A stretch of 64,000 nt of DNA from Turnera subulata. Lineage: Eukaryota > Streptophyta > Magnoliopsida > Malpighiales > Passifloraceae. Shown here piece by piece: positions 11,721 through 23,580 of the stretch; the stretch's first letter is position 1, and every line of letters starts with the position of its first letter. The stretch lies in assembly GCA_028386065.3 (NCBI GenBank), contig JAKUCV010002023.1, positions 42,161 through 106,160 of the forward strand, read 5' to 3'. The notes below the pieces were generated by a model that was not told the origin of the DNA, did no database searches, and saw only the letters and a list, made by a program, of their open reading frames with translations. Both the position numbers and the translations under genes were made by a program.

Positions 11721-13320
11721 TGTGAACACCCAAATTTGACCCACGAATATTTTACTAAAACTAAATTTCCAAAACATGTCTAACTCGAGGTTAGTGAGAT
11801 GATCTGATTTTGAGTTAAGATATAATAAGAATTTAATTTAGTAGAATTAATGTATTTTGGTAATCTAAACCTTTGTGCTTCTAAAACCTTAGGATTAATA
11901 AGATGATTTAATCTTAGGGTAAAACATATAATAAGGTTTATTCATATTAAAATACATTTCATTGTATTACTTGGGCTCTTTTAGTTGTTTTTAACCCAAT
12001 TATATTGAGTTGATGTAATTTGGGGTTAGGAATGGGTATTAAGGGTCCAAGTAAATGGATTTTCCAGAGTTTACCCAACCCATTAACACATTTCTTGCAG
12101 GATCATTTTAGCTCTGATTTTTGTGGAAAATCAGAGCTAAATCATCATTTATGTAGAAATGTTGTTTTTGGTATGATTTAGTATAAAATAGGCATTAAGG
12201 TGTAATCAATTTGTTATGGAATGACTTAGGGGGAGTGATAATCAAGTAATTGAGTAATTCTAGGTCAATTAGGGGTTAATTACGCGGTAGGATCAAATCA
12301 CGACTAAATTAGGGGGATTGGAGGCCAAAAAAGGAAAGAACGGATGACACGCGGGGTGACGGGCGGTCCTCTCGCGACGACCGCCAGGTGCTTGCGGTCA
12401 TCCCCACATGACCGCCGGCACTGGTGGTCATCCAAGGGATGACCGCCGGCAGCGGCGGTCATAGGTACCCAGAATCTCCGATTTTCACCGATTTTGTTCC
12501 TAATTCGATCCTACTCGGTTTTGGACCAGATTTTCGGGCATAATCTTCACCGTTAAGTAGGTCCATGCCCCTAGGCTTTCCAGAACACTATAAATAGGAC
12601 CCGTCGCATACATTCCAGGGGAAGACACACTTTTCTCACATACACACCTATAAGCCTTGAGTGCTTGGAAAAACTCTACTTCTCCAAGCCTAGAAACACA
12701 TTCTTTAGGCAGAAACTCTGGAAGATTTTCGTGGGGGGCATTAGCAGTGGTCCAGCAAGGAGAGGTCAACAGAGGATCAACTATAGAGCTTAGAAGCGGC
12801 AAGAAGGTGGGGGTAGAACTCAACCCATTGCAAAGAGCTAGAGGAGGGCTACAAAAGGTAACAATAAACCCTCTTTTGATTGATCTTTGTTGATTATATG
12901 CTGATACTTTTGATGATGTAAGTGGCCGATTTGTGCCATGTTTAGAACTACGTGGCTTTGACCCCGATCACTCGGGTACGTAGGTAATCCCGGTCTTACA
13001 ACGGGATGCAAGCCAAATCTTCTTCTTCTCCCCTTCTCTTTACTTTCCACACCTGCACACTTGCACCAGGCACACTTGTTGCACATAGTCTCGACCCAAC
13101 ACGGATGGGTGCCTAACACCTTCCCATCTGTGACGAACCCCAGATCCATAACTTTGGTTCGCCATGACCATGTAGCCTAAAGGAGTCATATTAAGGTTTT
13201 TCCCAAGTTTTGTCCTTAATAAAACCTGGGTGGCGACTCTAATGTTATGGGATTGACCCGGAGAAGAAGGTGAAAGGATTAGGTGAATAGGCCCAAGTGA
13301 TTTTGGGTCAGGTATTCACA
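11721..13320 (+). mobile_element. Solo LTR of a Tat-type gypsy family
   Basis: It starts TGTGAACACCCAAATTTGAC and ends GGTCAGGTATTCACA. A perfect 5-bp duplication ATAAG flanks it (11716-11720 and 13321-13325). The same start, in complement, ends the LTR at 22641, and the ends of the LTRs at 15356 and 20531 match this one's 3' end, so this is the family of the 15356-22641 element in the opposite orientation. A cluster of GACCGCC/GGCGGTCAT words at 12370-12465 recurs in those LTRs at about 16790 and 21965-22075. No internal region remains, as expected after LTR-LTR recombination. Confidence 0.9.
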
Positions 13321-13325
13321 ATAAG

Positions 13326-14025
13326 CTGAGGTAGGGTAGCTAGTAGTTCACGTTCTTCATGTACAACAGGAATCCATGGATGTGACAAAGAGATTCATCG
13401 AAACCCGAGAAAGAGAAAGCAGACCAGAACAACAAGTTTGCAGGATTTTATTATGTCACATTAATGAGGTGTTCAGCTAATGAGCTCAACACAATGTAAC
13501 TCAACTTTTCAGATCACGACCTTGAGTGCATATCTGGCATAATTTAACTTTCAGGACTACTCTTATGTAATAATGATGATAAATAGTACTTAATAGTAAC
13601 GATGTTACTATAAAAGAGTGGATGACTGTGACTAGAAGTAGTGACTAAAATAGTGGAGGAGAGGATTCCTGAAGGTGAAAGAACAAAAGATGTGCACTAC
13701 AACCTGCTGTTGTTGTTTGGAGAAACTGGTGGGAGTGGAGATGGTGGTTTTATAGTGTCATTGGGAGCCAAAAAGGAAGCTTAACGAAGATTTAGGATGT
13801 GCAGTGTTTGATACGGGGTGATGCTCAACGAGCATCATTCTCATATTGATTATCCACTAATAATTGAATTTAATATTAATAGTGATTTTAAAATTCAAAT
13901 AATAATAAATTTTTTTATTTAAGAATATATTTGTTTTCATTTTATTGTAAACATTAAATACTATTCTAAATTATATTTTAGAATTGTTAACCTTGATAGG
14001 TTGTCCACCTATAATAATAACTTCT
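13326..14025. other. Spacer without recognisable gene
   Basis: I see no coding sequence. A perfect small hairpin, GATGCTC-aac-GAGCATC, lies at about 13822-13838. This would have been the distal promoter of the PADRE gene before the solo LTR inserted. Confidence 0.4.
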
Positions 14026-14034
14026 AAAATAATT

Positions 14035-14672
14035 GGCAAAATTTTATTTAGCACACTCTAATTTTGATGGAGTATCAATTTGGCCATTTAATAATTTATT
14101 TGAACATTTCAACAACTTAAATTGTCAACCCATTACAATTATAGCATCTGTCTTGAAAAAAAAGACAACCTATCAAATATATCAACTATACTGAATTACA
14201 AAACCCATCAATTGCTTTTTCAATAATTCCACCCTCTACTCCTCCTCTCAAGATTCAAAAAGCTTAGCACCCAAAATCAAAATTATAACATTCATATGAA
14301 GTCACTGGAAGTGAGGGAAGCCAAAAAAAATCCTAAAATCAAACAATAGATACTGCAAAGCAAAGTTTGCTATGAGTCTCACAATTTTTTGTATTTCTAA
14401 ACTCAATCAATTTAATCTCAAATGGTGAAATATTGAGGCGATAATTAAAAAAAAAATAGAACATTATTATTTTATTTAAATGATGAGTGTATAAAAAATA
14501 AAGTTAGTAATGATAAGATATAATGGAATGCTACTTTTTTTCGTTTTTTTAAACACTGAATGGTTTAAATATAATGAGATTCCAAGTTAAATTATTTAAA
14601 TGTTCAAACAAATTATTAGAATGCCAAACTGATACTTTACAAAAATTAAAATATGCTAAATGAAATTTTGCA
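14035..14672. mobile_element. MULE-like MITE with 9-bp target duplication
   Basis: The left end GGCAAAATTTTATTTAGCA is matched in complement by the right end (TGCTAAATGAAATTTTGC). Similarity continues inward through a TATCA(A/G)TTTGGC block and a TTTGAACATTT block on both arms (about 100 bp). AAAATAATT flanks both sides (14026-14034, 14673-14681), the 9-bp size typical of Mutator-like elements. The AT-rich interior has no coding sequence. Confidence 0.75.
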
Positions 14673-14699
14673 AAAATAATTTTACAATAACAAGTCCAA

Positions 14700-15355
14700 C
14701 TAAAACGACCAGACTTCTATTTACCAAACAATAATAATTATCGAATAACATATGCCACCACATGGCTGTCACACAATGAAGAGGGTAGTATCATAACAAT
14801 AATACAACCAAACATATATAACATCGTCTCCATTACCCAGGTACGAGGACATCATCGTCTGTACAACAGAAGCATTTAATATATATTCAATGAAAACTTA
14901 TGCAAAACTTGATGCAAGCTAATGGATCCAATTCCGACAAAGGGAAACACAACAGCCTCCTGGATGCAATTCTGCACAAAGTACAACTTAACTTGCGTGC
15001 AGTGACGCAGGTGAGGGAAGAGTCCGAAGTGCTCATCGGTAAATAATGGGTAAACGACAGTATACAAGCAACCAAAATAAACCAAGGCAAACAAAGAAAC
15101 AGCAGACATACAACAAATATGAGGCAACAACATTGACTGATAATTGTTCCCAACTAAACTCACAGACTGACCACTCTGTTCTATTTTACACTCACTAACA
15201 ACTGATTGACGAGAAAAATTTCAATTTTATTATAGGTCCTCTCACGTGTCAAGTGTTGGTCGTGCCATAGTTGCTAGACTAGCTAGCCCTAAGGTACACC
15301 CAGTAAAACAAACTGTGTGCCTACGTGCAAAAACATCAATCACAACATAACCGGG
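14700..15355 (-). mobile_element. Fragment of long gypsy-type LTR, split by the Tat element
   Basis: On the minus strand this carries the block GAGCACTTCGGACTC, CCCTCACCTGCG, then TTGGATCCAT and TGCATC. The same order occurs at 41265-41410 in the solo LTR 38843-41626. It is interrupted at 15356 by the Tat element and appears to resume at 22642. Confidence 0.6.
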
Positions 15356-16823
15356 TGTGAGGACCTGACCAAAAGTTAATTTGAACCCTTACTATATCAA
15401 AGGATTTGCCACCCAAATCTTATTAAAGACAAAATTCAGGGAAAAATCTTGACATCCATAACCCGCGGCAACTCGTCATAACGTTCCAAAGATGTAGGAT
15501 TCAAGGGTTCATCGCAGATGGGAAGGTGTTAGGCACCCTTCCGTGTTGGGACGAAATCATGTACAATTGAAGATTCCTGCATGCATTATGCACAGAAAAC
15601 ACAACAACAAAATAAAAGGAACGAAAACGAAAACAAGACAGAAACTAAACACATAATTAAGCTTGAGATTCTACCACCAGAACCCACCTACGTACTCCGG
15701 CGGCCGGATTCAAAGCTCACGTAGTTCTTACATGGCATCACAACAATACAAAACACAATAAGAATCGATGCACCAGCATCACGGCAACATTAACATTACT
15801 ACAACAACATTGACATCAAAGCCGCAACATTAACATCATAATCACAACATCAACATTAGAGCAATATCGCAATAACATAGCATAACCCACATCCCGGCGA
15901 CATCACATTAATATTGACATCATAATAGCAATATCAACATCATGACAACAACATCCACATCACAGCAGCAACATCCATATCGCACCGATATCACAACATC
16001 AGCACAACACAACAATACAAAGAAGAAAAAGAAACACATAATTTGGCTTGCATCCCGTTTTCAGACCGAGACTACCTACGTACCCATGTGACTGGGGTAA
16101 AAGCTCACGTAGTTCTAAATACAGATTCACACAATAATCAAAACATCATCATCAATAGCAACACAACACAACAACAAAAATCGAATTAAGGGGTTAGGGT
16201 TACCTCTTGAAGCCCTCCTCTCGCTCCCGTTAGCTTTTCGCTCCGCAACAGAACCTTGACTCAACTTCAATCGAAAACTGGTGCTAAATGTGGCTGAATC
16301 AGCATCTAGTGTCAACAGTGTAGATCTCTCTCTTAGATTTTCAAAGACTCTAAGAACGCAGCCATCCGACATCAGTAGCCCGAGATATCGCAATTTTCCC
16401 GAGACTACGCAAAGAAGAACACTCCTCTCAGGTTTGCACTCTTTTCTCCAACGATTTGCTTCAATTGGCCACCTTCTTGTAACCCTCTTGCTCTCCTCTT
16501 TCTACTGAGTTATTACTACTCCTCTCCATGAAATGTTTCTAGAAAATCAGCTCCTAAAAGAACTCCTAAACTCAAAGAACTAGGGTTTCTCCAAGCACTC
16601 TAAGCTTATGGGTGTGTCGAGAATAATTCTAAAGTGTGTCCTTCTAATGTGTAATGAGGGTTCTATTTATAGTGTTCAGGGGGTAAGGAGTCATCCTATT
16701 AATCTAAAGGTCGAGATTAAACCCCTAAATCTGACGGTTGTGGGCTAGGAATGCAAAAAAGAGGTAAAAAGAAGGTTCTGGAAGGAACGACCGCCATAGC
16801 TCTGGCGGTCATGTCATGATGTC
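15356..16823 (-). repeat. 3' LTR of Tat element, missing its 5' part
   Basis: Collinear with 20531 to about 21990 (shared block near 15362 on the plus strand: GACCTGACCAAAAGTTAATT). Similarity ends at CATGATGTC near 16823, and integrase sequence follows directly. About 650 bp of LTR and the 3' part of integrase are missing, which indicates one deletion joining integrase to mid-LTR. Confidence 0.8.
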
Positions 16824-16839
16824 ATAGCATTTCATGAAG

Positions 16840-19800
16840 GAACTTTTCCACTTTCTTAGCATTTCGTAAAGTAGTCGATTGCCACTAATATGTCTTCATG
16901 TCCGCCAGTCGCCTTTGGAGTTATTTTCCCGATAACTTAAATGCCCCAGGCTGAGAAGGGCCATGGTGATGAAAGAGGGGTTGGTGGCAAGGGGGGTTGT
17001 AACTGTAGTTTCCTGTGTACTTGGCAGGTGTGGTAGCACCTTACATACTTCGCACAATCAGCTTCCATAGTTGACCAAAAATATCCCAATCGTAGATTCT
17101 TTCGTGCTAACATTTCTCCTCCCATATGCGGGCCTTCGTCTCCTCCACGTACTCTCTTAATGATCTTTTGAGCTTCTTCATTGTCAACACATAATAAGTG
17201 AACGCCTGACACATGTCTCTTATAGAGCTTTCCAGCGCATATGATATAACCACTAGCCAACCTCTTCAAAGTTTTCTTTTCACCAGATGTCGCTTCCTTT
17301 GGGAATGTTCCGTTATTAAGAAATTCAAAGATGTTTATGTACCAAGGGCTCGCATCGTCGTCATTCACAACAAATTGATGTAGGGGCTGGTTTATCTCGG
17401 CACTTGTCAAGGCCATTATAGGAATATCTTTCCCAGGGAAGCTGCTTAGGCAATTCTCAAGCCAGAGTTCGTGTGTTCCTTCCTCTTGGTCAAAATATGG
17501 CTTATCCTTTCTTTGGACTATCAACGTAAGATGATGGCATTGCTTGGCATCCCCATCATTGAGGAGAGTGTAGCTAAAGCATTAGCGAACTGGTTGTCTC
17601 GTCTTGGCACGTTTTGGAAATAAATCATCTCGAATTTGGCCGCGAGTATTTGTAGATGCTCATGATAAAGTGCCAATTTTTCTTCCTTAATCTTACATTC
17701 CCCCTCTACTTGAAATATTACCGAAGCCGAATCTCCGTATACCTTCATCTGTTTTATGCCCATATTCAATGCTATTTCCAACCCGATGATGCATGCTTCA
17801 TGTTCGGCCACGTTAATGGTAGGTTCAAATTCTAATTTGCAAGAGATGGCATATCTCACCCTTTCGGGAGATACAAGGATGATTCCTGTTCCAAACCCGC
17901 TTGCATTGGCCGCACCATCGAAGTAAATCTCCCAAACCAGCATCTATACACTCATCACTTCCTCATCTGGAAACTGTGGCTCAAATCTTTCATCACCCTC
18001 TCTTGGTTGAGACGCTAAGAAATCAGCTATGGCCCCTCCCTTGATAGCTTTCTGAGACACAAACTAGACTTTGAACTGTGACAGGATAGCCACCCATTGG
18101 GTAGTACGATTTCTTGGTACCGGTTTCTCCATCAAATATTTTATTGGATCCATTCTAGAGATAAGCAACACTTTAAAAGATATGAAATAGTGCCTCAGCT
18201 TTTGGCAAGCCCATGTGAGAGCCACATAAGTCTTTTCCACCACGGTATAGTTCAATTCATATCCATTGAATTTCTTGCTCAGGCAATAGATGGATGCTTT
18301 GATGCGAGAATCCGGCAGATACTGAGCTAACATGGCCCCCACGGCCTCTTAAGTGATAGTCAAGTAAAGTAGCAATGGTTCCCCAGACCTCGGAGGTTGG
18401 AGGACAGGTGGGTTAGTTAGGTACTCTTTGATTCGGTCAAAGGCTTCTTGGCATTCATCGTTCCATTTAGCAGGTATCCCTTTCTTGAGTAATCGATGTA
18501 TCGATGCACAAATGCTAGACAATTGAGAGAACAACTAATGTACTGGACTTGTCCAAGGAAGCCCCGAATTTCCTTCTCGTTCTTTGAAACCGGCATATCT
18601 TGAATTGCCTTAATCTTGGATGGATCTACTTCTATGCCTTGCTCACTCACCATGAATCTCAATAACTTGCCTGCCTAGACACCAAAAACACACTTTTATG
18701 GATTAATCCTTATCCCGAATTCCCAGCACCTCTCAAAGAATTTTCTCAGATTGATTACATGGGATTCTCGCGTTTCAGACTTTACAATCATATCGTTAAC
18801 GTAGACTTCAACTTCTTTATGCATCATATCATGTATGAGGGTAGTGGCCATTCTCTGGTATGTGGCTCTGGCGTTAATCAGACCAAAAGGCATGACCTTG
18901 TAGCAAAAAGTGCCCCAATCGGTGCGGAAAGATGCCTTGTTCTTGTCCTCTAGTGCCATCTATACTTGATTATATCCCGAAAATCCGTCCATAAAGGATA
19001 ACAATGCGTGTCCGGCGGTGGCACTACCAATAAGTCAATGTGCGGTAGTGGAAACTCATCTTTGGGGCAAACTTTATTCAAATCTCGATAATCGAGACAC
19101 ATTCTTACTTTCCCGTCTTTCTTTAGTACTGGTACAATATTAGCCAACCACTCGGGGTACTTGATTACTTCTAAAAACCCAACCCGAATTTGCTTTTCCA
19201 CCTCCTCCTTTACCTTTAGCGCCCATTGGGGCTGTAATTGTCGTGCTTTTTGCTTCACAGGTTGGTGTTAGGAAAGAGAGGGATACGATGTTGCGCGATG
19301 GATGGATCAATTCCGGGCATGTCTTCATATCACCAGGCGAACACATCCACAAACTCCTTGATTAATGCAACTAATGCATTTTGGGATGAGTTTACGAGAG
19401 TTGTGCCAATCTTGGTGATCCTTGGACTACTTTCGGTCCCTAAATTGATTTCGATAGAATCAGGGAGTTCGTTCATCTCATTACATTCACATTCATCATG
19501 CATGCAAGAACTAACATCACAAAAAACATCCAAGTAATGAAAAGAGTGTCTCATTTTATTATAGTGAGTTTTAATAAAGTTTCCATCTGCAAAGGTGTGA
19601 GAGGAGGTGAGGCTGAAACCCCAGGGGGTGCTCATTCTGCTCCTCGTTTAAAAACTCATCTTCACTCCCGGACTCGGATTCTACCAACTTGTGAGTGGTG
19701 TGTGCTCCTTCTTCGTTCCCATCATTAGGCATTGAAAAGACAATGCTTGGTTTCCTCCATTCCTAGTTGGTGTATATGGTTGCTTAATGTTGAAGACACA

Positions 19801-19977
19801 TCTCCCCGTAGAATCACCCTTCGTCTTTGAGCCTTTGGTTTCATGTACTTCTGGGGATATTTGCCTCTCACGACCCTCGGGAGACGTCACCTCCTTTTCC
19901 TTCAATAGCTTTATCATCCCTGATTCCCCAAACATGGTGTGCGGCTCCTCATTCTTGTCTGCTTTAATCTCAGTCAT
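16840..19977 (-). pseudogene. Tat-type gypsy pol (RT, RNase H, second RNase H, integrase), broken
   Basis: Read on the minus strand. Reverse transcriptase spans 19258-18700 (LDYRDLNKVCPKDEFPLP; MPFGLINARATYQRM; catalytic YVND near 18800 in place of the usual YVDD). The linked RNase H is 18662-18064 (YCLSKKFNGYELNYTVVEK). A second RNase H is 17943-17521 (IYFDGAANASGFGTGI; NVAEHEACIIGLEIA). The dual RNase H is a mark of Tat/Ogre-type elements. Integrase starts within 17524-16937 (ARKNLRLGYFWSTMEADC) and breaks off after VAIDYFTK near 16862, so the catalytic triad is incomplete. Stops occur between blocks. Confidence 0.88.
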
Positions 19978-20074
19978 GTTGCTCTAGCATCAGAAAGGCA
20001 TGCATAAAGATTCCGGGTACACACGAGCTTTTCCTCTCAACCCTCACACAAGAAATTTCGCTTTTTATGGTTTT

Positions 20075-20135
20075 GTTTGTTTGTTTGTTTGTTTGTTTTT
20101 TGTGTTTTGTTTTTTTTTTTTTTTGAATTAAAAGG
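20075..20135. repeat. GTTT microsatellite and T-run
   Basis: Five or more consecutive GTTT units at 20078-20098 are followed by a T-run at about 20110-20124, in the untranslated part of the Tat element between LTR and pol. Confidence 0.7.
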
Positions 20136-20530
20136 CACTTTATCTGCACATACAAGAAATCACAACAAACATACATATACATGTACCACATATTGATTAA
20201 TGATGCATGAGATGCTCAGGGTAGATATTGGTTGGGGGCCAAAGGACCGTCACTAAGGGGTAGTTTGGCCTACTCACATGTGACGTAGTGCGCCGCATGA
20301 GGTCACTGGCCTATTAACCCCTATCATTGCTAAATGGCGAGAAATAGGCTCACTCTAGCCGATAACCCCGTTTACGGTATGTACCAGACTAGGATCCCCA
20401 AACCCTCTTAAGGTAGAAGCTTCACACGTAAATCATGGATGCAGGGCACACATATGACAACACAAAGAGGCACACAGTAATCAACGATCGCACACACTTT
20501 CTTGAACCCTCTAAGTCCAGTCACCAAAAG

Positions 20531-22641
20531 TGAAGACCCGACCAAAAATTAATTTGATTCCTCACTACATCAAAGGAGTCGCCACCCGAATTTTATTAAG
20601 GACAAAATTCAGGGAAAAACCTTGACATCCATAACCCGCAGCAACTGGTCATAACGTTTCAAAGATGTAGGATTCAGGAGTTCGTCACAGATGGGAAGGT
20701 GTTAGGCACTCATCCGTGTTGGGACGAAATCATATGCAATTGAAGATTCTTGCATGCCTTATGCACAGACAACACAAAAACAAAACAAAAGGAATGAAAA
20801 TGAAAACAAGACAGTAAATAAACACATAATTGAGCTTGAGATTCCACCACCAGAACCCACCTACGTACTCTGGTGGCCAGATTCAAAGCTCACGTAGTTC
20901 TTACATGGCATCATAACAACACACAACATAACAAGAATCGATGCAGCAACATCTCAGCAACATTAACATTACTACAGCAACATTGACTTCAAAGTCGCAA
21001 CATTAACATCACAATCACAACATCAACATCACAACAATATCGCAATAACATAGCATAACCCACATCTAGATGACATCACAGTAATATTTACATCATAATA
21101 GCAATATCAACATCATGACAACAACATCCATATCACAGTAGCAATATCCATATCAGCGATATCACAGCATCAGCACAACACAACAGCACAAAGAAGAAAA
21201 AGAAACACATAATTTAGCTTGCATCCTGTTTTCAGACCGAGACTACCTACGTACCCATATGACTCGGGTCAAGGCTCACGTAGTTCTAAATATAGATTCA
21301 CACGATAATCAAAGCATCATCATCAATAGCATCACAACACAGCAACAAAAATTGAATTAAGGGGTTAGGGTTACCTCTTGAAGCCCTCCTCTCGCTCCCG
21401 TTAGTTTTTCACTCTGCAATAGAACCTTGACTCGACTTTAATCGAAAAATGGTGCTAAAAGAGGCTAAATCAGTGTCTGAAGTCAACAGCAAAGTTGTAG
21501 ATTTCTTTATTAGCTTTTCAAAGATTCTAAGAATGTAGAAATTCGACGTCTGTAGCCCGAGATATAGCAATTTTCCCGAGACTGTGAAAGGAAGAACACT
21601 CCTCTCGGGTTTGCACTCTTTTCTCCAACGATTTGCTCCGATTGGCCTCCTTCTTGTAACCCTCTTGCTCTCCTCTTGCTACTGGGTTGTTACTACTCCT
21701 CTCCACGAAATCTCTCCAGAAATCAGCTCCTAAAACAACTCATAAACTCAAAGAACTAGGGTTTCTCCAAGCACTCTAAGCTTATGGGTGTGTCGGGAAT
21801 AATTCTAATGTGTGTCCTTCTAATATGTAATGGGGTTTCTATTTATAGTGTTCAGGGAGTAAGGAGTCTTCCTATTAATCTAAAGGTTGAGATTGAATCC
21901 CTAATTCTGACGGTTGTGGGCTAGGATTACGAAATAGAGGCAAAAAGAAGGTTCTGGAAGGAACGACCGCCATAGCCCTGGCGGTCATGTCATGATGTCC
22001 GTCAGGGGCCGGCGGTCATCTCTCCTTGTATGCCGTTGGTGGCGGTCATGTCGCTATGTCTGCCACCGACTGTGCAGTTTGTTCTCTTTTCTAACTTTTT
22101 CTCCTCTATTCCGATTCCTAGTTGGTTTCCACGCCTTTTAGAGTATTCTCTGACCCAAAAAATACCCTAAACTTGTCTCCTACTCCATTACTTTTCCTTT
22201 TTATCAACCCCACATCAAATTATTCCCTTTTCCAATTAAAACTACCATAAAAACACAAAATAGGCACATGTCCAATCCGGGAGGAAGAGGCAATGAAATT
22301 GTTGAATCCCCATCTTTTTTTGGCTTATAATTAATCCTAAATTTCTAGAAAAATTAGAATTAAAATTAGCTGCAGGCCATGTTTAAATGGGCTAACTTCT
22401 CTGGAGGAATCCATATTTTACTGGCCCAAACTTAATATCTATTTCTAATCCAGAATTAAATAAATAATAAAAGACCAAAAATAAATAAAAAGAAATAAAC
22501 AAATAAAATATCCTTATTCTACTACATCAAATCACAAATATATTCATACCATCAATCAAATCTTCTCATCAATCAAAGACATAAACAGATTTATAATTTA
22601 AAATAATAGAATAAATCATGGGTCAAATTTGGGTGTTCACA
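20531..22641 (-). repeat. 5' LTR of Tat element (2,111 bp)
   Basis: Full-length LTR: minus-strand start TGTGAACACCC at 22641, end at 20531 (…GGTCGGGTCTTCA). It holds the same GGCGGTCAT/GACCGCC cluster at 21965-22075 as the solo LTR 11721-13320. The stretch just downstream (minus strand TTTTGGTGACTGGACTTAG) is where a primer-binding site would be; I could not assign its tRNA. Confidence 0.8.
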
Positions 22642-23524
22642 ACGGGTACCTCCGGCAAAAGGTGCTACCTGCACGACCCTTTCTATAATAACAAAAGGCA
22701 ACCCAGAATCACAAATCACAAACACAACTCCAAAGAGTACCTGTGCGATCTTTTGCATGACCCTCCGGGTCTACTGTCTGGCTGTACCAGCACTTAATGT
22801 CATGACTCTAATCATCTAAGTTATATTATCTCATTTTTATTCTCACTTGTTTTCATTATTTACTGAATCTTTTCATCAATCATGTTTTCCGAGCAGGTTA
22901 CATGCCTCATCGCTCGTCTGGGAAACCAATACGTTATATCATCAAATCAATTTTTAGTGTTCCGCTTCACAGACCATATTCATATTCTTAACAACAATTA
23001 CCCGGCTATCCATGACATTCTCAAATACGAAACCAGACACTTGAACAGCAAAAGCAAGATCAACCACAAGCATCACAATAATATTCACACCCACAACAAA
23101 GATTATCAAACATACAGACAAACAAAACAAACAACGTGGGTATTATATGTAGCATATCAAGGCTTACTAATCCTCACCCTCGTTGTTCTATAAGTCTTGA
23201 AACCGTCAGCTGGTTCCACTCTTGATTTTCAATTCCTATTTAATAACAACCATAGTCACACAGGCTGCACAGGCAATATGATATGCGTGATTCATGCATC
23301 GTTTACCATACAGTTGTCTTATACGAGGTGCAATATTTGAAATCGTTCCGAGTATATAGAGCTTTCTTGTATATACCATTACCACGTTAGGTTGTCACAT
23401 AAGTTATATTGATGTGAAATACTTTACAAAATTAGTATAGATTAACAATAAATCCATGTAGTTATCCAAATAATATTTATATAGATACTATGTATATCAT
23501 AATAATTTAGATCCATATTATAAT

Positions 23525-23528
<4 letters not shown>
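22642..23528 (-). mobile_element. Other side of the split gypsy-type LTR fragment
   Basis: It opens with GGGTACCTCCGGCAAAAGG and GGTGCTACCTGC, similar to 24397-24418 in the neighbouring solo LTR. The CA-rich tract at 23040-23130 resembles 24600-24720. The simplest reading is that it continues 14700-15355 and that the Tat element inserted between them. Beyond about 23130 the similarity is not clear to me. Confidence 0.5.

Positions 23529-23578
<50 letters not shown>
23529..23578. repeat. (AT)n microsatellite
   Basis: About 24 uninterrupted AT dinucleotides directly abut the solo LTR that starts at 23579. Expansion here may have blurred that LTR's target duplication. Confidence 0.95.

Positions 23579-23580
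<2 letters not shown>

Larger units (their letters stand above)
15356..22641 (-). mobile_element. Ty3/gypsy Tat-type retrotransposon, internally deleted
   Basis: Two LTR-like arms bound a gypsy pol on the minus strand. The 5' LTR is 20531-22641, beginning (minus) TGTGAACACCC. The 3' LTR is the truncated 15356 to about 16823. Outer ends read TGTGAGGACC at 15356 and GTTCACA at 22641. Flanks are CCGGG (15351-15355) and ACGGG (22642-22646), a target duplication with one change. Between pol and the 5' LTR only about 550 bp remain, so gag and protease are mostly gone. Pol contains stops and shifts, so the copy is not autonomous. Confidence 0.85.

Noticed and set aside
12500..12893. 107- and 78-codon frames in the solo LTR
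   Set aside because: Overlapping on opposite strands within an LTR; no motif and no related coding region.
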